Part shown: positions 1-7,658 of the stretch, in pieces
Layout: the number at the start of each line of letters is the position of its first letter
Numbering within the stretch: position 1 is the first letter of the stretch
Source: an uncultured Flavobacteriales bacterium
GTDB taxonomy: Bacteria; Bacteroidota; Bacteroidia; Flavobacteriales; BACL11
Length of the DNA stretch: 64,000 bases
Direction of reading: 5' to 3'
NCBI GenBank assembly: GCA_905478555.1
Contig: CAJQIZ010000012.1
Coordinates: 1-64,000 of the forward strand
The notes under the pieces: generated by a model
The model's input: only the letters and a program-made list of their open reading frames with translations
Told to the model about the DNA's origin: nothing
Databases searched by the model: none
Position numbers and translations under genes: made by a program

Positions 1-80
1 GTGTTTGATACTGTTAATACGAATTCCTTATCTTTAACTACTTTAAATTCTGGTGCGACACATAAATGGAGAGTTTATTC
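1..80 (+). repeat. 80-bp direct repeat, copy 1 (FN3 module)
   Basis: Bases 1-80 are identical to bases 565-644. Both encode the same segment of an FN3 module, and the copies diverge right after it (CTSSG versus CDASG). The copy may extend upstream of the window. Confidence 0.85.
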
Positions 81-1290
81 ACTTTGTACTTCTTCTGGTT
101 CTAGTGTATCATCATGGTCTTCAATGAATACTTTTAGTACTTTGGTATTTGTTCCTTCTTGTACTCCATCTGTTCCCTCTTCTTTATCTACATCTAATAT
201 TCAGACTGATGAAGCAACATTATCTTGGTCTTCTGTCTTGAATATCGATCATTATGATGTTCGTTATAGAGTTCAGGGATCTTCTTGGACTTTGGTACAG
301 AATTTAACGACTTTATCGACGATTTTAAATGGCTTGAGTGTTGGATCTTCTTATGATTGGGAAGTACGTTCTGCTTGTAGTTCAGATAGTAGTTCAGTAT
401 CTTCATGGTCATCAACAGAGACTTTTACTACTCCTTATCCTTGTACAATACCTCAAAATTTAACAGAGAGTGGTATTACATCTACTACAGCAACTTTATC
501 TTGGGATTTAGTTCCTGGTAGTTGGGGTTATGTAGTGATGCATAGACAAGTAGGATCTGCTTGGGTGTTTGATACTGTTAATACGAATTCCTTATCTTTA
601 ACTACTTTAAATTCTGGTGCGACACATAAATGGAGAGTTTATTCTGTTTGTGATGCTTCAGGTTCCAGTGTATCATCATGGTCTTCTATGAATACTTTTT
701 TAACTACTACTATTGTGACTCCAGGACCAATAGCTTGTACATCTCCTCAAAATTTAGAAGAGGAAAACATAACTTCTTCATCTGTAGAATTAGAATGGGA
801 TGCTTTAGCAGGTAGTTGGGGTTATAAAGTAATGTGGAGACAATTAGGTTCTGGATGGAATTATACATTAGTAAATACAAATGAGTTAATATTAAGTTCT
901 TTAAATCCAAATAAGACTCATAAATGGAGGGTTTATTCGGTTTGTGATTCTTTACAGAGTAATGTGTCAGCTTGGTCTTCTATGCAGATATTTAATACTT
1001 TATCTTCTATCAGGATTGCTTCCGGAGATACGGAGCAGTCGAATAGCTTAAATATTTATCCGAATCCAACAAAAGGAATGTTTAATATTTCTTTTATAAC
1101 TGAGGAAATGGTAGGTTTTAAATTAATGATTGTAGACGCTTACGGTAAAACAATTTTGATTGAAAATAATGATATTTTTATTGGAGAATTTACAAAACAA
1201 GTAGATTTATCTGAATATCCCAAAGGAATTTATATGGTTCAAATCAGAACAAACAATAGCTTTATTACTAAAAGAATTGTAGTTCAGTAA
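1..1290 (+). CDS. Fibronectin type III repeat surface protein with T9SS C-terminal sorting domain (5'-truncated)
   Basis: The reading frame is open from base 1, so this is the C-terminal part of a larger protein; the GTG at base 1 is an interior codon. It holds the end of one FN3-like module, then three more, each ending in a SSVSSWSS-type segment before a TF strand and a short Thr/Ser/Pro linker (roughly residues 55-145, 150-235 and 248-330). The last ~75 residues form a type A sorting domain, with IYPNPTKG near residue 355 and a closing KGIYMVQI...ITKRIVVQ. The family norm is export by the Sec system, passage through the type IX translocon and attachment to or release from the cell surface. 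The FN3 modules probably act in adhesion or as spacers for a catalytic part outside the window. The start and any catalytic domain cannot be seen. Confidence 0.85.
   Translation: MFDTVNTNSLSLTTLNSGATHKWRVYSLCTSSGSSVSSWSSMNTFSTLVFVPSCTPSVPSSLSTSNIQTDEATLSWSSVLNIDHYDVRYRVQGSSWTLVQNLTTLSTILNGLSVGSSYDWEVRSACSSDSSSVSSWSSTETFTTPYPCTIPQNLTESGITSTTATLSWDLVPGSWGYVVMHRQVGSAWVFDTVNTNSLSLTTLNSGATHKWRVYSVCDASGSSVSSWSSMNTFLTTTIVTPGPIACTSPQNLEEENITSSSVELEWDALAGSWGYKVMWRQLGSGWNYTLVNTNELILSSLNPNKTHKWRVYSVCDSLQSNVSAWSSMQIFNTLSSIRIASGDTEQSNSLNIYPNPTKGMFNISFITEEMVGFKLMIVDAYGKTILIENNDIFIGEFTKQVDLSEYPKGIYMVQIRTNNSFITKRIVVQ
565..644 (+). repeat. 80-bp direct repeat, copy 2 (FN3 module)
   Basis: This is the second copy of the repeat at 1-80. 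Nucleotide identity includes synonymous positions, while the module in between (about 180-430) and the one after (about 735-1000) are much more diverged, so the identity reflects recent duplication or gene conversion. Confidence 0.85.
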
Positions 1291-1295
1291 ATAAA

Positions 1296-1327
1296 TTTGA
1301 TTATTCTGTAAAAAATTAGTATTTTTG
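1296..1327 (+). promoter_or_regulatory. Bacteroidota-type promoter upstream of rimP
   Basis: TTTG at 1296-1299 and TATTTTTG (matching TAnnTTTG) at 1320-1327 are separated by 20 nt, which fits the -33/-7 promoter described for Bacteroidota. Transcription would begin near 1333. This lies upstream of the hairpin at 1353-1377, so the transcript would have to pass that hairpin to reach rimP. Confidence 0.6.
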
Positions 1328-1352
1328 CAGAGAATTTAAGTGAAGAAAGATG

Positions 1353-1377
1353 GAAGGGGCGAGTAGCCCCTTCTTTT
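1353..1377 (+). terminator. Intrinsic terminator hairpin in front of rimP, possibly an attenuator
   Basis: A perfect 8-bp stem GAAGGGGC/GCCCCTTC with loop GAGTA is followed by TTTT. It could end transcription of the upstream FN3 gene. The rimP start codon is only 11 nt after the T run, so no promoter fits between them, and rimP transcription must cross the hairpin. Confidence 0.75.
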
Positions 1378-1387
1378 ATTATACAAT

Positions 1388-1843
1388 ATGATATCAAAAG
1401 AAAGAGTAACAGAATTAGCTTTAGAAAAGATTTTAGAACTAGATTATTTTTTGGTGGATGTAGCGATTAGCTCTTCTAATGAGATAACAGTTTTGTTTGA
1501 TAAAGAAGGAGGTGTTATTGTGAGAGATTGTTTACATGTTAGTAGACATATTGAAGGAAACCTAGAGAGAGAGATTGAGGATTATCAACTTACAGTTTGT
1601 TCTCCTGGTATTGACAGAGCGTTTATGGTAGATGAACAATATGTTAAAAATATCGGTAGAGATGTAAAGATAAAAACTAATGATGGTGACAAAGTAAAAG
1701 GTAAACTACTTTCGTTTAATGATGATGTTGTAGTAATTGAAACTACTAAGAAAGAAAAAAAGAAAAAAGAGGTGTTGGTGGAGCAAGTTAGCATTTCCTT
1801 GGATAAGATTAAAGAAACTAAACTGATAATAAAATTTAAATAA
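1388..1843 (+). CDS. rimP: Ribosome maturation factor RimP
   Basis: This cytoplasmic 30S-subunit assembly factor has 151 residues, a normal length. The family motif is visible as CSPGIDRAF at residues 71-79, between the N-terminal alpha/beta domain and the C-terminal Sm-like barrel. A Lys-rich stretch, KKEKKKKE at 121-128, sits within the C-terminal domain and may contact rRNA. The ATG at 1388 is the only reasonable start before the conserved helix. It is followed 8 nt later by nusA and then infB, the standard rimP-nusA-infB order. The terminator-like hairpin just upstream suggests that expression depends on read-through. Confidence 0.93.
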   Translation: MISKERVTELALEKILELDYFLVDVAISSSNEITVLFDKEGGVIVRDCLHVSRHIEGNLEREIEDYQLTVCSPGIDRAFMVDEQYVKNIGRDVKIKTNDGDKVKGKLLSFNDDVVVIETTKKEKKKKEVLVEQVSISLDKIKETKLIIKFK

Positions 1844-1851
1844 TTAATAAA

Positions 1852-3093
1852 ATGAATGTTGAAAATCTAATTGATTCGTTTTCGGAGTTTAAAGAAGTAA
1901 AGAATATTGATAGAGAAACAATGATGAGCATCTTAGAAGATGTATTCAAAACTGTTTTAGAGAAAAAATATGATGGTGCTGAAATCTTTGATGTAATTAT
2001 TAATGTTGATAAAGGAGATCTAGAAATTTGGAGAAATAGAGTAGTAGTATCGGATGATGAATTAGAAGATTCTAATATTCAAATTACTCTTACTGAAGCA
2101 TTAAAAATTGAAGATGATTATGAGGTAGGTGAAGATGTTTCTGAACAAGTAAGTTTTGAGGAAGAGTTTGGTAGAAGACAAGTTTTGTCTATTAGACAGA
2201 ACTTAGTAGGTAGAATTAACGATTTACACAGAGATGAGATATTAAAACAATATCAAAACAGAATTGGTGAAATTGTAAATGCTGAAGTTTATCAAATTTG
2301 GAAAAATGAAATTTTATTACAAGATGATGATGGTAACGATTTAATCTTACCAAAAACAGAACAAATTCCTAGAGACTTTTTCCGTAAGGGAGATAGCGTA
2401 AGAGCAGTTGTGAAGTCTGCAGATTTAAGAAATAATAAATCTCATATTGAACTTTCTAGAATTGCTCCTGAATTTATTGAAAGATTATTTGAGATGGAAG
2501 TTCCGGAGGTATTTGATGGAATTATCACTATTAAAAAAGTAGTAAGAATACCAGGAGAAAGAGCTAAAGTAATGGTAGAGTCTTATGATGATAGAATTGA
2601 CCCTGTTGGTGCTTGTGTTGGGGTAAAAGGAAGTAGAATTCATGGTATTGTTCGTGAACTTAGAAATGAGAATATTGATGTAATTAATTTTACAGAAAAT
2701 ATTAATTTACTTATTACCAGATCGTTAAGTCCTGCAAAAGTTACTACAATTGAATTGAATGATGAAACTAAAAGAGCATCTGTATATATGGTGCCAGATC
2801 AGGTTTCTTTAGCAATTGGTAAAAGAGGTTATAATATTAAATTAGCTGGAGAACTTACAGGTTATGAAATTGATGTGTTTAGAGATTTAGATGGATTAGA
2901 GGACGATGTTTCTTTATCAGAATTTTCTGATGAAATCGATTCTTGGGTAATTGAAACACTTCAAGGTATAGGTTGTGATTCTGCTAGAAGTGTATTGGAT
3001 ATTAATGCGGAAGACCTTGTTAAAAGAACAGATTTAGAGCAAGAAACTGTAGAAAATGTATTAGAAATTCTAAGATTAGAGTTTGAAGATTAA
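1852..3093 (+). CDS. nusA: Transcription termination/antitermination factor NusA
   Basis: NusA binds RNA polymerase and nascent RNA and modulates pausing, termination and antitermination. The 413 residues contain the N-terminal polymerase-binding domain (about 1-125), an S1 domain (about 135-200), and two KH domains marked by GVKGSRIHGI near 257 and AIGKRGYNIKLA near 320. A short acidic C-terminal helix-hairpin segment follows (about 365-413). The compact C-terminus is usual for Bacteroidota. The gene lies 8 nt after rimP and 15 nt before infB, so it is clearly co-transcribed. Because NusA itself alters hairpin-dependent termination, the hairpin ahead of rimP could give feedback control; this is inference. 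Confidence 0.95.
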   Translation: MNVENLIDSFSEFKEVKNIDRETMMSILEDVFKTVLEKKYDGAEIFDVIINVDKGDLEIWRNRVVVSDDELEDSNIQITLTEALKIEDDYEVGEDVSEQVSFEEEFGRRQVLSIRQNLVGRINDLHRDEILKQYQNRIGEIVNAEVYQIWKNEILLQDDDGNDLILPKTEQIPRDFFRKGDSVRAVVKSADLRNNKSHIELSRIAPEFIERLFEMEVPEVFDGIITIKKVVRIPGERAKVMVESYDDRIDPVGACVGVKGSRIHGIVRELRNENIDVINFTENINLLITRSLSPAKVTTIELNDETKRASVYMVPDQVSLAIGKRGYNIKLAGELTGYEIDVFRDLDGLEDDVSLSEFSDEIDSWVIETLQGIGCDSARSVLDINAEDLVKRTDLEQETVENVLEILRLEFED

Positions 3094-3108
3094 ATAGATA
3101 GATAAAAT

Positions 3109-5778
3109 ATGTCTGAACAAAAAAGTGTTAGGTTAAATAAATTAGCCAAAGAGTTTAATGTTAGTATGGAGAGAATTGTTTCCTTTCTTGAAGAAAAGGG
3201 AGTAGACGGAATGAATCCATCTTCAAAAGTGTCACATAATATTTATATGGACCTTCTGGGAGAGTTCGATTCTGAGAAGAAAGCAAAACTTTCTGCAGAT
3301 ATTGCGGCTTTAGAAAGAGAAGAGAAGAGAGAGCATCAAAGGCTTGAAGAGGAGCAATCTAAATTAAAAGCAGAGGAAGATAAGAAGATAGCGGCTGATT
3401 TATCTGCTAAATTAAAAGCAGAGAAAGAACAGGCTGAAAAAGAAACGGAATTAGTTAAAATAGCAGTTGCTAAAGAAGTGGAAGAGAGTATAGAGGAGAA
3501 AGTAGAAAAGTCTCCCAAAAAGAAAGAAGTAAAGATTTTAGGGAAAATTGATTTAGAACCTAAAAAGAAAGAAGAAAAAGAAGAAGCTCCTAAAGAAGAA
3601 TCTCCAAGCGAGAAAGTTGTTTTAGAACAAGTAAAGGAAGAGAAAAAGGATGGTGTAATTAGAGCTTCTGCTCAGAAGTTAACAGGTCCCAAAATTACAG
3701 GTCAGAAAATTGATTTGTCTAAATTACAACCTAAACAGAAAAAACCAGCTGCTTCCTCTTCTGGAGATGCTTCACAAAAGAAGAAAAGAAAAAGAATTAC
3801 CACTAAGAAGGTGAATCCTAAGAAATTTAATAAGGCTCAAGCTAAGGGTAGAGCTTCTAGGACTCCTGTTGAGATTTCTCCAGAGGAGACTCAGAAAAGA
3901 ATTAGAGAAACATTAGCGAAATTACAAGGTGGTGGTAAAAAGAAATCTGTAAGAAACAGAAAAGATAAGAGACAAACTCATAGAGATATAGCGGATCAGG
4001 AAATGCAAGCACAATCTGCAGAAAATAAGCTGATTAAAATTGCAGAATTTGCTACTGCAAATGAGTTGTCTGCAATGATGGATGTTCCTGTAACAGAAAT
4101 TATTACATCTTTATTTTCTTTAGGTTTAATGGTAACTATGAACCAAAGACTTGATGCGGAAACTCTTCAGATTATTGTAGAAGAATTTGGTCATGAATTA
4201 GAATTTGTTGGTGCTGATGTTCAAGAAAGTATTAACACTTCAGACGAGGATTCTGAAGAGGATTTAATAGATAGGTCACCTATTGTTACTATTATGGGGC
4301 ATGTTGATCACGGTAAAACCTCCTTATTAGATTATATTAGAGAAGAAAATGTAATTGCTGGTGAAGCTGGGGGAATTACTCAGCATATTGGTGCTTATGA
4401 GGTGACTTTACCTAGTGGAAAAAATATTTCATTCTTAGATACTCCTGGTCATGAGGCTTTTACTGCCATGAGAGCTAGAGGTGCAAAAGTTACAGATATT
4501 GTTGTAGTAGTGGTAGCGGCAGATGATAGAGTGATGCCTCAAACAAAAGAGGCTATTAGTCACGCTAGAGCGGCGGATGTGCCAATTATATTTGCAATTA
4601 ATAAAGTAGATAAAGATACATCTGATCCTGAGAAAATTAAAGGGGAGTTAGCAGAAATGAATTTACTAGTTGAAGATTGGGGAGGGAAAGTACAGTCTCA
4701 AGATATTTCAGCAAAAACGGGATTAGGAGTTCCTGAAATTTTAGAAAAAATATTATTAGAAGCGGAAATGTTAGAGTTAAAGGCAAATCCGAATAGAAAT
4801 GCTGTTGGATCAGTTATTGAAGCTTCTTTAGATAAAGGTAAGGGTTATGTAACTACAATTTTAGTTCAGAAAGGAACTTTAAATGTTGGTGACTATGTGT
4901 TGGCTGGTTCTTACTCTGGTAAGGTGAAGGCTTTATTAAATGAAAGAGGCCAAACAGTGGAGTCTGCAGGTCCTTCTACTCCAGTAACATTATTAGGACT
5001 TAATGGAGCTCCTACAGCAGGAGATGAGTTTCATGTAATGGATAGCGAACAAGAATCAAAGAAAATAGCATCTAAAAGAATGCAGTTACAAAGAGAGCAA
5101 TCTGTAAGAACTACTAAGCATATTACTTTAGATGAAATTGGAAGAAGAATTGCTTTAGGTGATTTCCAGGAGTTAAATATTATTGTAAAAGGGGATGTTG
5201 ATGGTTCTATTGAAGCGCTTTCTGATTCTCTTGAGAAACTTTCTACTGAGGAAATTAAAGTTAATATCCTCCAAAAAGCAGTAGGTCAGATTACAGAATC
5301 AGATGTTATGTTAGCTTCTGCTTCTGACGCGATTATTATTGGTTTCCAAGTACGACCTTCTTTACAAGCAAGAAAATTAGCTGAATCTGAACAAATTGAT
5401 ATTAGATTATATTCTATTATTTACAAAGCAATTGAAGAAATTACTCTTGCAATGGAAGGAATGCTTTCTCCTGATGTAGAGGAAAAAATTGTATGTAATA
5501 TTGAAATAAGAGAAACATTTAAGATTTCTAAAGTAGGTACAATTGCTGGTTGTATGGTGTTAGATGGAAAACTGAATCGTAATACTGGAATTAGAATTAT
5601 CCGTAATGGAGTGGTAGTTTACACAGGTAAATTATCGTCATTAAAACGATTTAAAGATGATGTTCAAGAGGTTCAAAAAGGATTTGAATGTGGTCTTTCT
5701 ATTGAAAACTTTAATGATATTAAAGTTGGAGATATTGTAGAGGGGTATGAAGAGGTGGAAGTAAAAAGAACTCTTTAG
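3109..5778 (+). CDS. infB: Translation initiation factor IF-2
   Basis: IF-2 is the GTPase that places initiator tRNA on the ribosome. The 889 residues begin with an IF2_N-type helical segment (about 1-60). A long low-complexity Lys/Glu-rich region runs to about residue 290, and a second IF2_N domain lies near 315-370. The G domain carries GHVDHGKTS near 397, DTPGHE near 444 and NKVD near 497, followed by domains II, III and the C-terminal tRNA-binding domain. All key GTPase motifs are intact. The gene ends the rimP-nusA-infB operon. Its TAG stop overlaps the stop codon of the convergent SPOR gene by 4 nt. Confidence 0.96.
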   Translation: MSEQKSVRLNKLAKEFNVSMERIVSFLEEKGVDGMNPSSKVSHNIYMDLLGEFDSEKKAKLSADIAALEREEKREHQRLEEEQSKLKAEEDKKIAADLSAKLKAEKEQAEKETELVKIAVAKEVEESIEEKVEKSPKKKEVKILGKIDLEPKKKEEKEEAPKEESPSEKVVLEQVKEEKKDGVIRASAQKLTGPKITGQKIDLSKLQPKQKKPAASSSGDASQKKKRKRITTKKVNPKKFNKAQAKGRASRTPVEISPEETQKRIRETLAKLQGGGKKKSVRNRKDKRQTHRDIADQEMQAQSAENKLIKIAEFATANELSAMMDVPVTEIITSLFSLGLMVTMNQRLDAETLQIIVEEFGHELEFVGADVQESINTSDEDSEEDLIDRSPIVTIMGHVDHGKTSLLDYIREENVIAGEAGGITQHIGAYEVTLPSGKNISFLDTPGHEAFTAMRARGAKVTDIVVVVVAADDRVMPQTKEAISHARAADVPIIFAINKVDKDTSDPEKIKGELAEMNLLVEDWGGKVQSQDISAKTGLGVPEILEKILLEAEMLELKANPNRNAVGSVIEASLDKGKGYVTTILVQKGTLNVGDYVLAGSYSGKVKALLNERGQTVESAGPSTPVTLLGLNGAPTAGDEFHVMDSEQESKKIASKRMQLQREQSVRTTKHITLDEIGRRIALGDFQELNIIVKGDVDGSIEALSDSLEKLSTEEIKVNILQKAVGQITESDVMLASASDAIIIGFQVRPSLQARKLAESEQIDIRLYSIIYKAIEEITLAMEGMLSPDVEEKIVCNIEIRETFKISKVGTIAGCMVLDGKLNRNTGIRIIRNGVVVYTGKLSSLKRFKDDVQEVQKGFECGLSIENFNDIKVGDIVEGYEEVEVKRTL

Positions 5779-6200
5779 TTGAACTCTCCTGTTCTAACAG
5801 TTACATTAATAATAAAGGTATTCGGGTATACGGAACTAATAGTGTTTTGAAGTTTTTGAGCTTCTAATTTTGTTCTGAATTTCCCCACTTTTACTACCCA
5901 ATTAGGGTTTACTCGTTCGTAACTCACTGTAGTTATTTTAGGGAATTTTTTCATGAATTTATATTTTGTTTTTTGAGCAATTTCCCTGCTAGTTCCTGTA
6001 TATATCTTTACAGAAAACCCTTCTATACCTTTCTTTTCTTTATTCAAACGGATACTTTTTTGTAATAATTTATTTATGCCTTCCTCCATGTTTATTTCTG
6101 CCTGGGTATTTGGTGTTATTTCAGGAGTACTATAAGAATTATTTTGAGAAAATAATAAATTTGGAGCAAGTAAAATTAAAAATAGAATTTGTTTTTTCAT
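5775..6200 (-). CDS. Small exported SPOR-domain protein
   Basis: The 141-residue product starts with a Sec signal peptide ([19 protein letters not shown], residues 1-19) and has a SPOR-like fold from about 57 to 138. Typical pattern residues are a GFSVKIYTG strand, [16 protein letters not shown] and a closing [16 protein letters not shown] domains bind septal peptidoglycan lacking stem peptides, so a periplasmic role in cell-wall recognition is likely but not shown. The gene stands alone on the minus strand. A TACTTTTG promoter element ends only 4 nt before the ATG, suggesting an almost leaderless mRNA. Its TAA overlaps the infB stop. Confidence 0.8.
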   Translation of the reverse strand: MKKQILFLILLAPNLLFSQNNSYSTPEITPNTQAEINMEEGINKLLQKSIRLNKEKKGIEGFSVKIYTGTSREIAQKTKYKFMKKFPKITTVSYERVNPNWVVKVGKFRTKLEAQKLQNTISSVYPNTFIINVTVRTGEFN

Positions 6201-6204
6201 AAAT

Positions 6205-6212
6205 CAAAAGTA
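6205..6212 (-). promoter_or_regulatory. -7 element for the SPOR gene, start-codon proximal
   Basis: On the minus strand TACTTTTG matches TAnnTTTG and ends 4 nt before the ATG at 6200. If transcription starts at the usual distance, the mRNA begins at or next to the start codon. No clear -33 TTTG was seen. Confidence 0.5.
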
Positions 6213-6328
6213 TAAAAAATAAATTAATATTTTCTTAGGTAAGATGTTTATTAATGCAAGTACTATTTAGAATAAATATAAATTACACAAACACTGTTAT
6301 TCCTCATATATTAAAAATATTAAAACAC

Positions 6329-6336
6329 TAAATTTG
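6329..6336 (+). promoter_or_regulatory. -7 element for the actABCDEF operon
   Basis: TAAATTTG matches TAnnTTTG and lies 29 nt before the actA start. No clear -33 TTTG is present. The rest of the interval 6201-6365 is AT-rich, with no other feature seen. Confidence 0.55.
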
Positions 6337-6365
6337 CAGTCGAAAAAATTGAATATTTAAAAAAT

Positions 6366-7631
6366 ATGATTCTATTAAATAAATTGAAAAAACGATTATT
6401 ATTCTTAACCGTATTATTCACTATCTCTTTACAGTCATTTGCTCAAATTGATGGGGAAGCTCTTTACAAAACCAATTGTACTGCTTGCCATAATATTGGT
6501 GGAGGTAGATTAATTGGGCCAGATTTACAGGGAATAACTGAAAGAAGAGATGCAGAATGGTTAAAAAGTTGGATTAATGACAATGCTGCATTCAGAAAGT
6601 CGGGTGATAAAGATGCTATCGCAATTTTTGAAGAGTATAAAGGATCTGTAATGGCAGCATTTTATTTTGAGGATGAAGAGATAGAAGCTTTATTATCATA
6701 TCTAGCTAATCCTCCGTTAGAAGAGGTATCTGTTTCAAAATCAAATGATTTTCTATCCTCTGAAGAGGAAGGTATGAGCAATAATACTCAATTAGTTATT
6801 TTTCTAATTCTATTATTTGTTGTTATTACAGTATTAGTTTCTGTAAAAAATAGTTTGAAAGAAAGTTTAAGTCAAGATACTGAAACAGTTCCAGAGTCTA
6901 TTCTTAGGTTTGTTAGTAAAAATAGAAACAAATTTATCATTGGATTAGGACTATTTATTTTTATTTTATATATTATTTTCAATCTTTTAATGGGGATAGG
7001 TGTTGTCGAAAAGTACCAACCAGATCAGCCTATTGCTTTCTCTCATACTATCCATGCTGGTGATAATGGAATCGATTGTAACTATTGTCATTCTTCAGCG
7101 AGAGATAGTAAGCATTCTGGAATCCCATCAGTAAATGTATGTATGAACTGTCACGCGAATATTGTTGAGGGAACAAATACTGGTAAAGAAGAACTCCAGA
7201 AGATTTATGATGCTGTTGGATATAATCCTGAGACTAGAGAATATATTAAAGATTATAAACAAAAACCAATTGAGTGGATTAGAGTACATAATTTACCAGA
7301 TTTAAGTTATTTTAATCATTCACAACATGTTACAGTTGGAGGTTTAGAATGTCAACAGTGTCATGGTAATATGCAAGAAAAAACTGTAGGTCAGGTCGCT
7401 ACTATGGAAGAGTTAAATAATCAAGAAAATAATATTAAAGATGGAATTGAATTTGACCATCCTACTTTAACTATGGGGTGGTGTATCGATTGTCATAGAC
7501 AAAAAGAAGTAAACATGGAAAATAACGATTACTATACTGAAATGCACGATAAGTTAAAGGCCAAAAATGATAATGGTAAAATTACTGTTGAGATGATTGG
7601 TGGTTTAGAATGTGGTAAGTGCCACTATTAA
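6366..7631 (+). CDS. actA: Alternative complex III subunit ActA, multihaem cytochrome c fused to a monohaem domain
   Basis: ACIII oxidises quinol and passes electrons to cytochrome c or a haem-copper oxidase, replacing the bc1 complex. The 421-residue protein has a signal peptide (cleavage after about residue 26). A class I cytochrome c domain has CTACH near 38. Two membrane segments follow (about 138-160 and 190-220). The periplasmic multihaem part contains five CxxCH sites: CNYCH, CMNCH, CQQCH, CIDCH and the C-terminal CGKCH. That gives six haem sites in total. The N-terminal monohaem domain fused to the pentahaem part agrees with other Bacteroidota. It is the first gene of a six-gene operon. 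Confidence 0.9.
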   Translation: MILLNKLKKRLLFLTVLFTISLQSFAQIDGEALYKTNCTACHNIGGGRLIGPDLQGITERRDAEWLKSWINDNAAFRKSGDKDAIAIFEEYKGSVMAAFYFEDEEIEALLSYLANPPLEEVSVSKSNDFLSSEEEGMSNNTQLVIFLILLFVVITVLVSVKNSLKESLSQDTETVPESILRFVSKNRNKFIIGLGLFIFILYIIFNLLMGIGVVEKYQPDQPIAFSHTIHAGDNGIDCNYCHSSARDSKHSGIPSVNVCMNCHANIVEGTNTGKEELQKIYDAVGYNPETREYIKDYKQKPIEWIRVHNLPDLSYFNHSQHVTVGGLECQQCHGNMQEKTVGQVATMEELNNQENNIKDGIEFDHPTLTMGWCIDCHRQKEVNMENNDYYTEMHDKLKAKNDNGKITVEMIGGLECGKCHY

Positions 7632-7658
7632 TAAATTAGATTATAACTTCTATATAAC

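Noticed and set aside
1-1000. Repeats at the window start as a CRISPR-like or intergenic repeat array
   Set aside because: The repeats are in-frame FN3 modules with domain-length spacing.
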